A stretch of DNA of 64,000 nt, taken from positions 496,001-560,000 of the forward strand of contig NZ_RKLT01000001.1 of NCBI RefSeq assembly GCF_019599505.1, written 5' to 3'. The notes below the pieces were generated by a model. It did not search any database and was not told the origin of the DNA. It was given only the letters and a program-made list of their open reading frames with translations. The position numbers and the translations under genes are program-made. Each line of letters opens with the position of its first letter. Within the stretch, counting starts at the first letter, position 1. The DNA is from Haloarcula nitratireducens (lineage in GTDB: Archaea; Halobacteriota; Halobacteria; Halobacteriales; Haloarculaceae). This document shows, piece after piece, positions 17,360 to 25,883 of the stretch.

Positions 17360-17404
17360 CGGACGCCGGTAGGCGTGCGAGTCGGATAAAGAACCGGCAG
17401 GGAA

Positions 17405-17420
17405 TTGAAATCCGTTTCAA
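17405..17420. promoter_or_regulatory. Palindrome TTGAAA-N4-TTTCAA between divergent promoters
   Basis: A perfect 6-bp inverted repeat between the HAD gene TATA box (about 17384-17391, minus) and the TATA-like GGTTTATGG (about 17444-17452, plus) of the SDR gene. Placement suits a shared operator. Confidence 0.4.
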
Positions 17421-17476
17421 CGGCCCGGCTCGGACGCGCCTGTGGGTTTATGGCACACGCGGCCGGAGTGCGGCCC

Positions 17477-18238
17477 ATGTCTGGCAGGTTCAGCGTCGAC
17501 GGACCGGCGGTGGTCACGGGGGCGTCGCGGGGTATCGGGCGGGCCGTCGCGGAGACGTTCGCGGCGGACGGGGCCGACGTCGCCGTCTGTTCGCGCGACG
17601 AGAGCGAGATAACCGCGGCGGCGGACGAAATCAGCGACGAGTTCCCGGGCGACGCGATCGGCGTCGAGTGCGACGTCCGCGAGAGGGAAAGCGTCGGGGC
17701 GTTCGTCGAGGCGGCCGTCGAGGCGTTCGGCGGGCTCGACGTACTGGTGAACAACGCCGGCGCGTCGTTCGTGTCGTCGTTCGAGGACATCTCCGCGAAC
17801 GGGTGGCAGTCCGTCGTCGACGTGAACCTCACGGGCACCGTCAACTGCTCGCAGGCGGCGAGCGACCACCTCGACGGCGGCAGCGTCGTCAACGTCGCCA
17901 GCGTGGCCGGCACGGACGGCGCGCCGTACATGAGCCACTACGCCGCCTCGAAGGCGGCCGTCGTCAACCTCACGCGCACGCTGGCCTACGAGTGGGCCGG
18001 CAGGGACGTCCGCGTGAACTGCGTCGCGCCCGGATACGTGGCGACGCCGGGTCTCGAATCCCAGATGGGCATCAGCGCCGACGAGGTAGACCGGGAGTCG
18101 GTCGACCGCAACGTCGGCGTCAGCGAGGAGATCGCCGACGCCGTTCGGTTCCTCGCCAGCGACGCGGCCTCCTTCGTCACCGGCCAGACCCTCTCTCCGC
18201 GCGGCGTGCCGCCGATAGAGGAGACCCCGGAGCTATGA
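17477..18238 (+). CDS. Short-chain dehydrogenase/reductase
   Basis: NAD(P)-dependent oxidoreductase of the classical SDR family, 253 aa from ATG 17477. The cofactor motif TGASRGIG lies at 14-21, NNAG follows in the fourth strand, and the catalytic set is the Ser of NVASVAG plus Tyr and Lys in YAASK. It ends with the substrate-loop region VTGQTLSPRGVPP. ATG 17450 would add nine residues but overlaps a TATA-like element, so 17477 is preferred. Its stop overlaps the start of the F420-dependent LLM gene (ATGA), so the two may work in one redox pathway; the substrate is not identifiable. Confidence 0.85.
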   Translation: MSGRFSVDGPAVVTGASRGIGRAVAETFAADGADVAVCSRDESEITAAADEISDEFPGDAIGVECDVRERESVGAFVEAAVEAFGGLDVLVNNAGASFVSSFEDISANGWQSVVDVNLTGTVNCSQAASDHLDGGSVVNVASVAGTDGAPYMSHYAASKAAVVNLTRTLAYEWAGRDVRVNCVAPGYVATPGLESQMGISADEVDRESVDRNVGVSEEIADAVRFLASDAASFVTGQTLSPRGVPPIEETPEL

Positions 18239-19233
18239 CGGACCGAGACGTCTACCTGCCCGTCGCCGCACAGCCCTCCGTCGAGACGCTCGTCGGGATG
18301 AGCCAACTCGCCGAAGCGAGCGGCTACGATCGGGTCTGGCTCCCGGAGACGTGGGGCCGGGACGCCGTCACGACGCTCTCGAGCGTCGCCGAGCACACCG
18401 ACGAGATCGGTATCGGCACCTCGGTGATGAACGTTTACTCCCGGTCGCCCGCGCTCATCGGACAGACGGCGGCGACGTTACAGGAAGTCTCTGACGGTCG
18501 CCTGCGGATGGGTATCGGACCGTCCGGCCCGATCGTCATCGAGGGGTGGCACGGCGTCGACTTCGAGCGACCGCTCAAGCGGACCCGCGAGACCGTCGAC
18601 GTCGTCAAACGGGTTCTCTCCGGCGAGACGGTGAACTACGACGGCGACATCTTCCAGTTGTCGGGCTTTCGCCTGCGCTGTGACCCGCCGGACCCGGTTC
18701 CGCCGGTCGACGCGGGGGGGCTCGGTCCGAAGTCGGTCGAACTCGCCGGGCGCTTCGCCGACGGCTGGCACGCCCTGCTGTTGACCGCAGACGGCGTCGC
18801 CGAGCGACTGGACGACTTCGAACGCGGGACGGAACTTGGCGACCGGGACCGTGACGACCAGCGCGTCACGCTCTCGCTGCCCTGCTGTGCACTGGAGGAC
18901 CGCGAGCGAGCCAGAGAGCTGACCCGACAGCACATCGCGTTCTACGTCGGCGGGATGGGGACCTACTACCGGGACGCCCTCGCCAGGCAGGGCTACGAGG
19001 AGACGGCCGACGAAGTGGCCCAGCGGTGGGCCTCCGGCGAACAGGAGGCCGCCACGGCGGCCGTCGGCGACGACTTACTGGGCGAGATCGCCGTCGCGGG
19101 CACGCCCGAGGAGTGTCGAGACCAGATCGCCCGGTTCGAGGAGATCGACGGCGTCGACGCCATCAACGTCTCCTTCCCGCGCGCGGCCGATCGAGACGTG
19201 ATCGACGCGACCATCGACGTGCTGGCCCCGTGA
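18235..19233 (+). CDS. F420-dependent LLM-class oxidoreductase (TIGR04024-like)
   Basis: A 332-aa TIM-barrel enzyme of the luciferase-like monooxygenase class that uses coenzyme F420. Landmarks are YDRVWLPETWGRDAVTTLSSVAEHTDEIGIGTSVMNVYSRSP, LQEVSDGRLRMGIGPSG and ELAGRFADGWHALLLT, all standard for F420 binding and barrel strands. The overall pattern fits the haloarchaeal TIGR04024 subfamily. Coupled by a 4-bp overlap to the upstream SDR. The physiological substrate is unknown. Confidence 0.85.
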   Translation: MTDRDVYLPVAAQPSVETLVGMSQLAEASGYDRVWLPETWGRDAVTTLSSVAEHTDEIGIGTSVMNVYSRSPALIGQTAATLQEVSDGRLRMGIGPSGPIVIEGWHGVDFERPLKRTRETVDVVKRVLSGETVNYDGDIFQLSGFRLRCDPPDPVPPVDAGGLGPKSVELAGRFADGWHALLLTADGVAERLDDFERGTELGDRDRDDQRVTLSLPCCALEDRERARELTRQHIAFYVGGMGTYYRDALARQGYEETADEVAQRWASGEQEAATAAVGDDLLGEIAVAGTPEECRDQIARFEEIDGVDAINVSFPRAADRDVIDATIDVLAP

Positions 19234-19287
19234 ACGGAATTTTCACCCCGCCGCTTCGAGGGCCACTCGCGTCGCTCGTGCCCCTCG

Positions 19288-19983
19288 CTACCGGGGACTG
19301 ACGAGTGGGTCGATGTCGCCTCGCCGCCCGTCGAGGATCGAGAAGCGTTCGTCGCGGCGGCGTTCGAGCCAGTGCAGCAGTCGCTCGGCCCAGTCGAGTT
19401 TCCGGCGTTTCTCCGGTGTCACGTCCGGGTCGTCGAAGTCCCACCCGACGAACGTCAACTGCCCGGCCCCGAAGTGGTCGGCGGCGAACGCGGCCCGGTC
19501 GCCGTCGGTGAACCCGCCGAAGTCGTGGACCGTCTCGGTCGGTGCGGCCTGCGTCGTCGGGACAACGAAGGCGGCGTCGTAGGTCGGGACGTGCTCTTCG
19601 ACCGCGGAGACGTTGTCGCCGTGGGCGTGGACGAACACGGGCGTCCCCGCGCGCGTGAGGTCGCGGCCGGTCTCGGGGTTCTTATCGAGGTCGGTCACCA
19701 TGCAGTCCACGGCGACGCCGGCCTCTCGGAGGCGGTCGGCGGCCACCGACGCGGCGACGACGACGTCGGCCTCGTCGGCTCGGTCGGTCTCGGATTCGAG
19801 CGAGGGACCCGCACCGGCGATAGCCACCGTTCTCCCGTCGAATCCCACGCCTTCTGGTCGGTAGGTGTCGGTTTCCCGCAACAGGTCGCCGAGCGCGTCT
19901 CGGGCGGCTTCGTCGCCGTCGCGGGGATAGCCGAAGTCGGCGAGGATCGCTTCGTATACCGGTTCCCACGTATGGAATTGCAT
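19288..19983 (-). CDS. mptE: 6-hydroxymethylpterin diphosphokinase, MptE-like
   Basis: Archaeal enzyme that pyrophosphorylates 6-hydroxymethyl-dihydropterin, supplying dihydropteroate synthase. The 231-aa protein carries the DUF115/MptE hallmarks: VAIAGAGPSLE (glycine-rich loop), VDCMVTDLDKNPE (the DLD metal site), PVFVHAHGDN, and QLTFVGWDFDDPD near the C-terminus. ATG 19983 was chosen over an upstream in-frame Met because a TATA box (20010-20017, minus strand GGTTTATC) lies about 30 nt upstream. With DHFR and DHPS about 4-6 kb away, three pterin/folate genes cluster loosely in this window. Confidence 0.9.
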   Translation of the reverse strand: MQFHTWEPVYEAILADFGYPRDGDEAARDALGDLLRETDTYRPEGVGFDGRTVAIAGAGPSLESETDRADEADVVVAASVAADRLREAGVAVDCMVTDLDKNPETGRDLTRAGTPVFVHAHGDNVSAVEEHVPTYDAAFVVPTTQAAPTETVHDFGGFTDGDRAAFAADHFGAGQLTFVGWDFDDPDVTPEKRRKLDWAERLLHWLERRRDERFSILDGRRGDIDPLVSPR

Positions 19984-20196
19984 AGTTGGTACTGCGAGCG
20001 TCGCGCCCAGATAAACCGGATTGAGCCGAAATGGCACGTCCGTGTACCCCTACCCGGGTGCCCTTTCGGCTTTCACGCCCGTATTTCGACCCCTCCGGTA
20101 TAAGCTTTCTCTTACTGCCACCTGCTTGACGCCAATTCGCCACTTGTTCTCACCGCCGCGATAGCCCTAAGACGGCCACGGACGAACGTGAGAGCG

Positions 20197-21663
20197 ATGA
20201 ACCAGTCGAGTGCCGACGCGCTTCCCGAGTCGCTGGTCGTGGTCTCGAACCGTCAGCCGTACAGCCACGAGTGGACGGCGGACCCGGTCGAGGGCGCGAT
20301 CACGACGGATGACGTCGCGGTCACGACGGCGACGGGCGGCGTGACGAGCGCGCTCGACCCGCTGATGCGCTCGCTCGGCGGGACGTGGGTCGCATGGGCC
20401 AGCGGCGACGCCGACATGGCCGTCGCCGACGAGGGCATCGTGGCGGTCCCGCCCGGCGAGGAGTCCTACGACCTCAAGCGAGTCCCCCTATCGGACGAAG
20501 AAATCGAGGGGTACTACCACGGCTACGCCAATCAGGTCCTCTGGCCGCTGTGCCACGAGGAGTCCGGACGGATCTGGGCGAAGCCGACGTACTGGGAGCA
20601 GTACCGGGTGGTCAACGAGCGCTTCGCCAAGGCCGTTCGTGACGTCACCGACCGCGAGGACACCGTCTGGTTCCAGGACTATCACTTCGCATTGGCTCCC
20701 CGTCGCGTGCGGACGGCGCGCCCCGACGCGACGCTGCATCACTTCTGGCACATCCCGTGGCCCGCACCGACGGTCTTCGACCACTGCCCTCGAGGCGAAG
20801 CGGTCCTCGACGGCCTGCTTGCCTGTGACGTCATCGGCTTTCACACGGAGTCCGACGCCGACCACTTCCGTCGCTGCGTCGAGGCCACCCTCTCCGACGC
20901 GACGGTCGACCTCGACGACGGCGTCGTCCGCTACGAGGGCACGGAGACGCGGGCGGTGGCCAACCCGCTCGGCATCGACGTGGCCGGTATCCGAAGCCGT
21001 GCCGAGAACGCGGACACCGGCGCCGTCCGTCGCCAGCTGCTCGGCGATACGGTGCCGGACCCGTCGATTCCCGTCGTCGTCGGCGTCGAGCGGCTCGACT
21101 ACTCGAAGGGGATTCCCGAACGCATCGCCGCGCTCGATCACCTCTGGGAGCGCCGTCCGGACCTCCGCGGGGCGTTCACCTACGTCCAGAAGGCCAGTCG
21201 GACCCGGGAGGGGATCGCCGACTACCGGCGGTACCGACAGGACGTGGTCGCCGAGATGCAACGCATCAACGAGCGGTACGGCACCGACGACTGGCACCCC
21301 GCCGTCTACACGGAGCGGCGGCTCTCCGCCGAGACGCTCGCCGGCCTCTACCGAGTGGCCGACGCGGCGCTCGTGACGCCCCACCGGGACGGAATGAACC
21401 TCGTCGCGCACGAGTACCCGACGGCCTGCGTCGACGGCGACGGCGCGCTCGTCCTGAGCGAACTGGCCGGCGCGGCGACGCGACTCGACGGCGCGCTCAC
21501 CGTCAACCCACACGACATCGCCGAGATCGCCGACGCGCTCGAACGGGCGCTCGAACTCGACGAGCGCGACCGCCGCGACAGGCTCGACCGCCTGCAGGCG
21601 AGTATCGAGGCGCTCGACAGCACGAACTGGGTCGAGCGCCAGTTCCGGGCCGACTCCGGCTGA
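20197..21663 (+). CDS. otsA: Trehalose-6-phosphate synthase
   Basis: GT20 retaining glycosyltransferase that makes trehalose-6-phosphate from a nucleotide-glucose and glucose-6-phosphate. About 488 aa. Motifs: VVSNRQPYSHEW at the N-terminus, TVWFQDYHFALAPRRVR (Asp of the WVHDYH motif), FFWHIPWP-like HHFWHIPWPAPTVF, VGVERLDYSKGIPERI, and the C-terminal VTPHRDGMNLVAHEYPT with the sugar-phosphate site. GTG 20188 is an alternative start 3 codons upstream. No trehalose-phosphatase gene is adjacent. Likely role: compatible-solute synthesis, though haloarchaea mainly use KCl. Confidence 0.93.
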   Translation: MNQSSADALPESLVVVSNRQPYSHEWTADPVEGAITTDDVAVTTATGGVTSALDPLMRSLGGTWVAWASGDADMAVADEGIVAVPPGEESYDLKRVPLSDEEIEGYYHGYANQVLWPLCHEESGRIWAKPTYWEQYRVVNERFAKAVRDVTDREDTVWFQDYHFALAPRRVRTARPDATLHHFWHIPWPAPTVFDHCPRGEAVLDGLLACDVIGFHTESDADHFRRCVEATLSDATVDLDDGVVRYEGTETRAVANPLGIDVAGIRSRAENADTGAVRRQLLGDTVPDPSIPVVVGVERLDYSKGIPERIAALDHLWERRPDLRGAFTYVQKASRTREGIADYRRYRQDVVAEMQRINERYGTDDWHPAVYTERRLSAETLAGLYRVADAALVTPHRDGMNLVAHEYPTACVDGDGALVLSELAGAATRLDGALTVNPHDIAEIADALERALELDERDRRDRLDRLQASIEALDSTNWVERQFRADSG

Positions 21664-21711
21664 GGCGACCACATCGCGCTCTTTTAGTCTCGCTATCGAC
21701 TACCGCCGCCC

Positions 21712-22236
21712 ATGGCGAAGGTCAACATCGGGCTACGGGGCTGGCGGTTCGACGAGGAGGTACTGAACGAGGAGGGCCGGATTCGGCCGCTGGCGACGCT
21801 GGAACCGGAAGTGCGCCAGCGCCTCCTCGTGCTGGCCGACCGGGTGGTCGACCCGTGTGACGCCTGCTGGTTAGAGTACGGCGACGGGCAGATCGAGGAG
21901 TGCAACGTCGCCGAAGTCATCTACGGCGAACCCGGCGGCGAGGTCGTCCTCTGTTCGGTCCACGAACCGGACTTCCTCTACTGGTTCCGCGAGGCCGGCG
22001 GCGACGAGTACGCCGGCGACCTCGAACTGCAGGAGGCGTTCCACCAGTGGTTCCTCGACGGCAACCGCGCGCCCGACGGCTACGAGGGGCTGGAACACGT
22101 CGACGAGAACCCGACGGCGCTGCCCGACGCGCCGACTCGCTCCGAGGCCGTCCCGAGCCTCGAAGAGGAGCTCCAGGAACTCGACGACGAGGAGAAGACG
22201 GCGATGGACTTGGACTTCAGCGACCTCGACGTATGA
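21712..22236 (+). CDS. Conserved haloarchaeal protein of unknown function
   Basis: A 174-aa very acidic cytoplasmic protein I do not recognise. It begins MAKVNIGLRGWRFDEEVLNEEGRIRPLATLEPEVRQRLLVLADRVVDPCDACWL, with a CDAC pair (about 44-47). A beta-rich centre (AEVIYGEPGGEVVLCSVHEPDFLYWFREAGG) and an acidic helical tail (LEEELQELDDEEKTAMDLDFSDLDV) follow. A TATA-like CTTTTAGTC sits about 28 nt upstream, and the stop overlaps the TrmJ-like gene by 4 bp. The tail may be a partner-binding segment, with the RNA methyltransferase as the obvious candidate partner. Confidence 0.65.
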   Translation: MAKVNIGLRGWRFDEEVLNEEGRIRPLATLEPEVRQRLLVLADRVVDPCDACWLEYGDGQIEECNVAEVIYGEPGGEVVLCSVHEPDFLYWFREAGGDEYAGDLELQEAFHQWFLDGNRAPDGYEGLEHVDENPTALPDAPTRSEAVPSLEEELQELDDEEKTAMDLDFSDLDV

Positions 22237-22982
22237 TCTCGGTCGCCGTCGTCGACGCCGAGACGCCGGGAAACGTCGGCACCATCGCTCGGTCGATGAA
22301 GAACTTCGGGCTCTCCGAACTGCTGCTCGTCGACCCGCCGGAACTGGACCCCGACGGGGAGGCCTACGGGTTCGCCGGGCAGGCCCGCGAGGACATCCTG
22401 CCGAACGCCCGCGAAGTCCCCTTCGACCACCTCGCCGAGAACTACCACACCGTCGCCTGCACCGCCACGACGAACGAGGACGCCTCCAACCACGTCCGCT
22501 ACCCCGCGAAGACGCCGGCCGAACTCGCCGACTCGCTGCGGGGCGTCGAGAGCGACACCTGCGTCGTCTTCGGCCGCGAGCGCGTCGGCCTGACGAACGA
22601 CGAACTCGCTCGCCTCGACGAGCTCTGCTCGATACCGGCGAGCGCCGACTACCCGGTCCTGAACCTCGGGCAGGCCGCGACGATCGTCCTCTACGAGCTT
22701 CGCGAGCTGACCGTCGAGCGCGACCAGCACCCCGAGGAGCTCCACGCTCGGGCCGACGAGCGGGCCGTCGAGGGACTCCACGGCGAGTTCGAGCGGTTCC
22801 TCGCCGCCAGCGGCCATCCCGAGGGGAAACGGCCCAAGACCCGACGCCTGTTCCGCCGGTTGCTCGGCCGGGCGCATCCCACCGGCCGCGAGACCCGCAC
22901 GCTCAGAGGCGTCTTCCGGAAAGCGCGACAACGGATCGAACGCGCCGAAAGCGCCGAGAGCGCGGAGAGCAGAGACGGATAG
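22233..22982 (+). CDS. trmJ: tRNA/rRNA 2'-O-methyltransferase, SpoU/TrmJ type
   Basis: SPOUT-class, SAM-dependent ribose 2'-O-methyltransferase, 249 aa. Motif 1 is ETPGNVGTIARSMKNFGLSEL (the Asn-x-x-x-x-x-R of SpoU), motif 2 VVFGRERVGLTNDEL, and motif 3 IPASADYPVLNLGQAATIVLYEL, which forms the trefoil knot. The C-terminal extension (from about 155, ELTVERDQHPEELHARADERAVEG) resembles TrmJ enzymes that modify nucleotide 32 of tRNAs. The start overlaps the preceding gene by 4 bp. The long upstream reading frame in the same phase is non-coding shadow. Confidence 0.88.
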   Translation: MISVAVVDAETPGNVGTIARSMKNFGLSELLLVDPPELDPDGEAYGFAGQAREDILPNAREVPFDHLAENYHTVACTATTNEDASNHVRYPAKTPAELADSLRGVESDTCVVFGRERVGLTNDELARLDELCSIPASADYPVLNLGQAATIVLYELRELTVERDQHPEELHARADERAVEGLHGEFERFLAASGHPEGKRPKTRRLFRRLLGRAHPTGRETRTLRGVFRKARQRIERAESAESAESRDG

Positions 22983-23018
22983 CTGGAGAGCGGAGAAAGG
23001 AGCCAGTAGACGTGCCGC

Positions 23019-24896
23019 TCAGGCTCTCTTCTGTATCTCCTCGCGCAACACGCTGCTGACAGTGTCGCCGTCGGCCTTCCCGCGAAGAGCGCCCATGCAC
23101 TCGCCCATGAGGCCGGAGAACGCGCCCATCCCCTCGGTCTCGACCTGTTCCGCGTTCCGCTCGACCACTTCCTCGACGGCCTCGCGGACCTCGCTCTCGT
23201 CGACGCCGCCTAAGTCCTCCTGTTCGACGGCTTCCTCCGCCGAGAGGTCGGGGTCCTCGGCGAGCGCCGCCAGCAGGTCCTCGATGCCCTCCCGCGGGAC
23301 CTCGCCGCTGTCGACGAGCAGGATAGTCTCTCGGAGGTGGTCGTCGGTCAAGCGCTCGACGGGCACGTCGTCGCGGCGGAGTTCGGTCAGCGTGGATTCG
23401 AGCGTCCCCGCCGCCAGCGTCGCGTCGACGGCGTCCTGCCCGACGAGCGACTCGAACAGCGGCCACCGCTGGCCGTAGGCGACCTGCTCGGCCAGGCCGG
23501 AGTCCAGACCGAACTCCTCCTCGTAGCGCTCGACCTTCTCGGTCAGCAGTTCCGGCGTCTCCACGTCGGTCACGTCGGGTTCGACCGGCGGCACGTCCGT
23601 CTCGGGGTACATCCGCGCGGCACCGGGTAGCGGCCGGAGATACCGCGAGGTGCCGTCCTCCAGTGCGTCCCGGGTTTCCTCGGGCACGCAGGAGAGTGCC
23701 GTCTCGGCGCGTTCCGCGACGGCGTCGATAGCGAGGTCCGCCGTCTCGGGGTCGTCGGCGACGATGGCGACGGCGTCCTCGGGACCCGCGCCGACGGCCT
23801 CCCGCAGCGCCTCGACTTCGGCCTCGGTGACGCCGTAGGCCGGCAGTTCGTCGGTGTGGAAGATGCCGCCCGCGCCGTGGCGCTTGGCGTGGTCCGAGAA
23901 CTCCGTCCCGAGGCGGCGGTCGGGCTGGAGCTCCCGACCGACGAGGCCGTCGAAGCCGGCGAGGAGAACGGCCTGCACGCGCCCGCCGCCGTCGAGCGCG
24001 CCGCGGATGACGCCCGACTCGGTGTCCTCGAAGGTGTCGGTCACGTCCTGCGGGTCGCCGACGGTCGCGCCGCGCTCGTCGAGTTCCTCGGCGATGTCGA
24101 GCAGTTCGACCTGCCGGCGGACCTCGTTGCGCACCAGGTCGTCGATGTCGTCGAGGCTCTGGACGCCCTTGAGTTCGATGCGCGCGCCCTCGGCGATGGA
24201 GACGTTCACGTCCTGCCGGATGGTCCCCAGCCCTCGCTTCACCTTCCCGGTCGAGCGCAGGAGCATCCCGATTCGCTCGGCGGCCTCGCGGGCCTGTTCG
24301 GGCGAGCGGATGTCCGGTTTCGTCCCGATCTCGACCAGCGGGATGCCGAGGCGGTCGAGCGAGAAGCGGACGCCCTCTTCCGTTTCCTCGACGCGCTGAC
24401 AGGACTCCTCCTCTAAAAGCATGTCCTCGATGCCGACCTGCCCGTCGCCGGTTTCGATCGCGCCGTCGTTGGCGACGAGCATCGACCGCTGGAAGCCGGT
24501 CGTGTTCGACCCGTCGACGACGATCTTCCGCATGACGTTCACCTGGTCGACGACGCTCATGTCCATGAGCTGACCGATCTCCATCGCGGTCTCCATGGCC
24601 TCCCGGTCGACGCGGTGCGGCGGTTCGTCGTCCTCCTCGACCAGACAGGTGGTGTCGTAGGCCAGATACTCGAACTCGCGGTCGACCATGCTCTCTTCGA
24701 GCGCCGCGTCGTCTATCTCGCCGAGTTCGCTCTTGGTCGGGTGGAGATAGCGGGTGAAGCGCCGGCCGGACTCCTCCGGTTCGCGCAGTTCCGTCGGGCA
24801 CTCACAGAACAGCTTGGTCGCGGTGTCCAGTTGCTGGTGTATCTCCAGTCCGGCCACCAGTCCCAGATCCTCGTAGTCGAAGTCGGCGGCAGTCAT
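23019..24896 (-). CDS. gatE: Glutamyl-tRNA(Gln) amidotransferase subunit E
   Basis: Archaeal-specific subunit that with GatD converts Glu-tRNA(Gln) to Gln-tRNA(Gln). The 625-aa length is typical. The N-terminal kinase-like GatB/E core begins YEDLGLVAGLEIHQQLDTATKLFCECPTE, followed by STGKVKRGLGTIRQDVNVSI and the IELKGVQ element. An AspRS-like insertion (GAD) domain occupies the middle (about 280-400, including GAGGIFHTDELPAYGV). A YqeY-like helical tail ends in NAEQVETEGMGAFSGLMGECMGALRGKADG. ATG 24896 is the family start; the reading frame remains open upstream but reads as spacer. GatD is not in this window. Confidence 0.95.
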   Translation of the reverse strand: MTAADFDYEDLGLVAGLEIHQQLDTATKLFCECPTELREPEESGRRFTRYLHPTKSELGEIDDAALEESMVDREFEYLAYDTTCLVEEDDEPPHRVDREAMETAMEIGQLMDMSVVDQVNVMRKIVVDGSNTTGFQRSMLVANDGAIETGDGQVGIEDMLLEEESCQRVEETEEGVRFSLDRLGIPLVEIGTKPDIRSPEQAREAAERIGMLLRSTGKVKRGLGTIRQDVNVSIAEGARIELKGVQSLDDIDDLVRNEVRRQVELLDIAEELDERGATVGDPQDVTDTFEDTESGVIRGALDGGGRVQAVLLAGFDGLVGRELQPDRRLGTEFSDHAKRHGAGGIFHTDELPAYGVTEAEVEALREAVGAGPEDAVAIVADDPETADLAIDAVAERAETALSCVPEETRDALEDGTSRYLRPLPGAARMYPETDVPPVEPDVTDVETPELLTEKVERYEEEFGLDSGLAEQVAYGQRWPLFESLVGQDAVDATLAAGTLESTLTELRRDDVPVERLTDDHLRETILLVDSGEVPREGIEDLLAALAEDPDLSAEEAVEQEDLGGVDESEVREAVEEVVERNAEQVETEGMGAFSGLMGECMGALRGKADGDTVSSVLREEIQKRA

Positions 24897-25059
24897 TGTC
24901 GGATGGTCCGGGACCGGGGGGCAAAAAACGCTCCCTTCATCGGGACTGGTGTAACTGTTCCCGGGGATTCGCCGACACCGGACGGCGAGATCCGGAGACG
25001 ACTTACAGCAGTGCCGATCAGCCCCTCGCGCTTTTGCCTCTCGCGCACTTGCCTCGGGT

Positions 25060-25848
25060 GTGCGCCGGCAGTCCGCCCTCCTCGTCGGTCTGCTCGCGGT
25101 GACCGCCGGGTGCAGCGGCCTCTCCGGGTTCGGCGACGCCCCGCGCTCGCAGACGGTCACGCCGGCGCCGGTCCCCGACCCGCCGACGGCGACCCGGGCG
25201 CAGATGGATTTCCCGCCCGGCATCGACGAGGACGGACTACACCGGGCGGACGTTCTCGCGACGGCGCACCGACAAGCGCTGCAGAACCGCTCGTACACCT
25301 TCTACGAGCGGTATCGGCGAACGACCGAGACGCCGAACGGCACCGTCGTCCTCGCCCGCAACGAGACGACGCGAGTGGCCAGCGCGAAGCGGTATCTCCA
25401 TCACCTGCACCGGCAGCGGTATCTGGACGACGAGCCGGTCGCCGGCTACCGACAGACCACCTTCGCCGACGGCCGGCGCTGGTACGAGCGCAGCGACGAC
25501 GGCGACGTCACCGAGACCGGCGGCCGCATCCGGTTCACGCAGGACCAGTTCGCCTACGAGGCCGCGTTCTACATCGAGGAGTACGCGGCCGTCCCGCAGA
25601 GTCGAACTCGGGTCGTTCGACGAGACGGACGGCGGTTCTTCTGGGTGACCGGGTCCGGCGGAACTCCGCCATCTAGATCCGCCGTGCAGTCGTACCGAGT
25701 CTCGCTCCTCGTCGACGCCCGCGGCGTCGTCCACCGACTGGAGGTTCACTACCGGACGGAGACGGACCGGGTGACGTACAGCTTCCGATACCGCAGGTTC
25801 GGCAGCACGGGCGTCTCGACGCCGCGCTGGGTGGACGGTATCGACTGA
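25060..25848 (+). CDS. Haloarchaeal lipoprotein of unknown function
   Basis: A 262-aa secreted lipoprotein. The signal peptide ends in the lipobox VTAGC with the lipid-accepting Cys18, followed by a Pro/Thr linker. The mature part is Arg/Tyr-rich and beta-strand-rich (SYTFYERYRRTTETPNGTVVL, RYLDDEPVAGYRQTTFADGRRWYER, VVHRLEVHYRTETDRVTYSFRYRRFG), resembling the outer-surface LppX/LolA-like folds of many haloarchaeal lipoproteins; that fold is inference. Starts with GTG. NRSYT, NGT and NET are N-glycosylation sequons. Located on the cell surface. Confidence 0.75.
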   Translation: MRRQSALLVGLLAVTAGCSGLSGFGDAPRSQTVTPAPVPDPPTATRAQMDFPPGIDEDGLHRADVLATAHRQALQNRSYTFYERYRRTTETPNGTVVLARNETTRVASAKRYLHHLHRQRYLDDEPVAGYRQTTFADGRRWYERSDDGDVTETGGRIRFTQDQFAYEAAFYIEEYAAVPQSRTRVVRRDGRRFFWVTGSGGTPPSRSAVQSYRVSLLVDARGVVHRLEVHYRTETDRVTYSFRYRRFGSTGVSTPRWVDGID

Positions 25849-25883
25849 ACGGCGAGGAGTCGACACGGCTCGACGGACGGATT

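Noticed and set aside
22903..24801. Very long Arg/Gly-rich frame inside gatE
   Set aside because: It is a same-strand shadow of gatE in another frame. GatE matches its family along the full length; the shadow has no recognisable domain and extreme Arg content.
24897..25298. In-frame upstream extension of gatE
   Set aside because: The open stretch before ATG 24896 is not related to the GatE N-terminus and overlaps the divergent lipoprotein gene.
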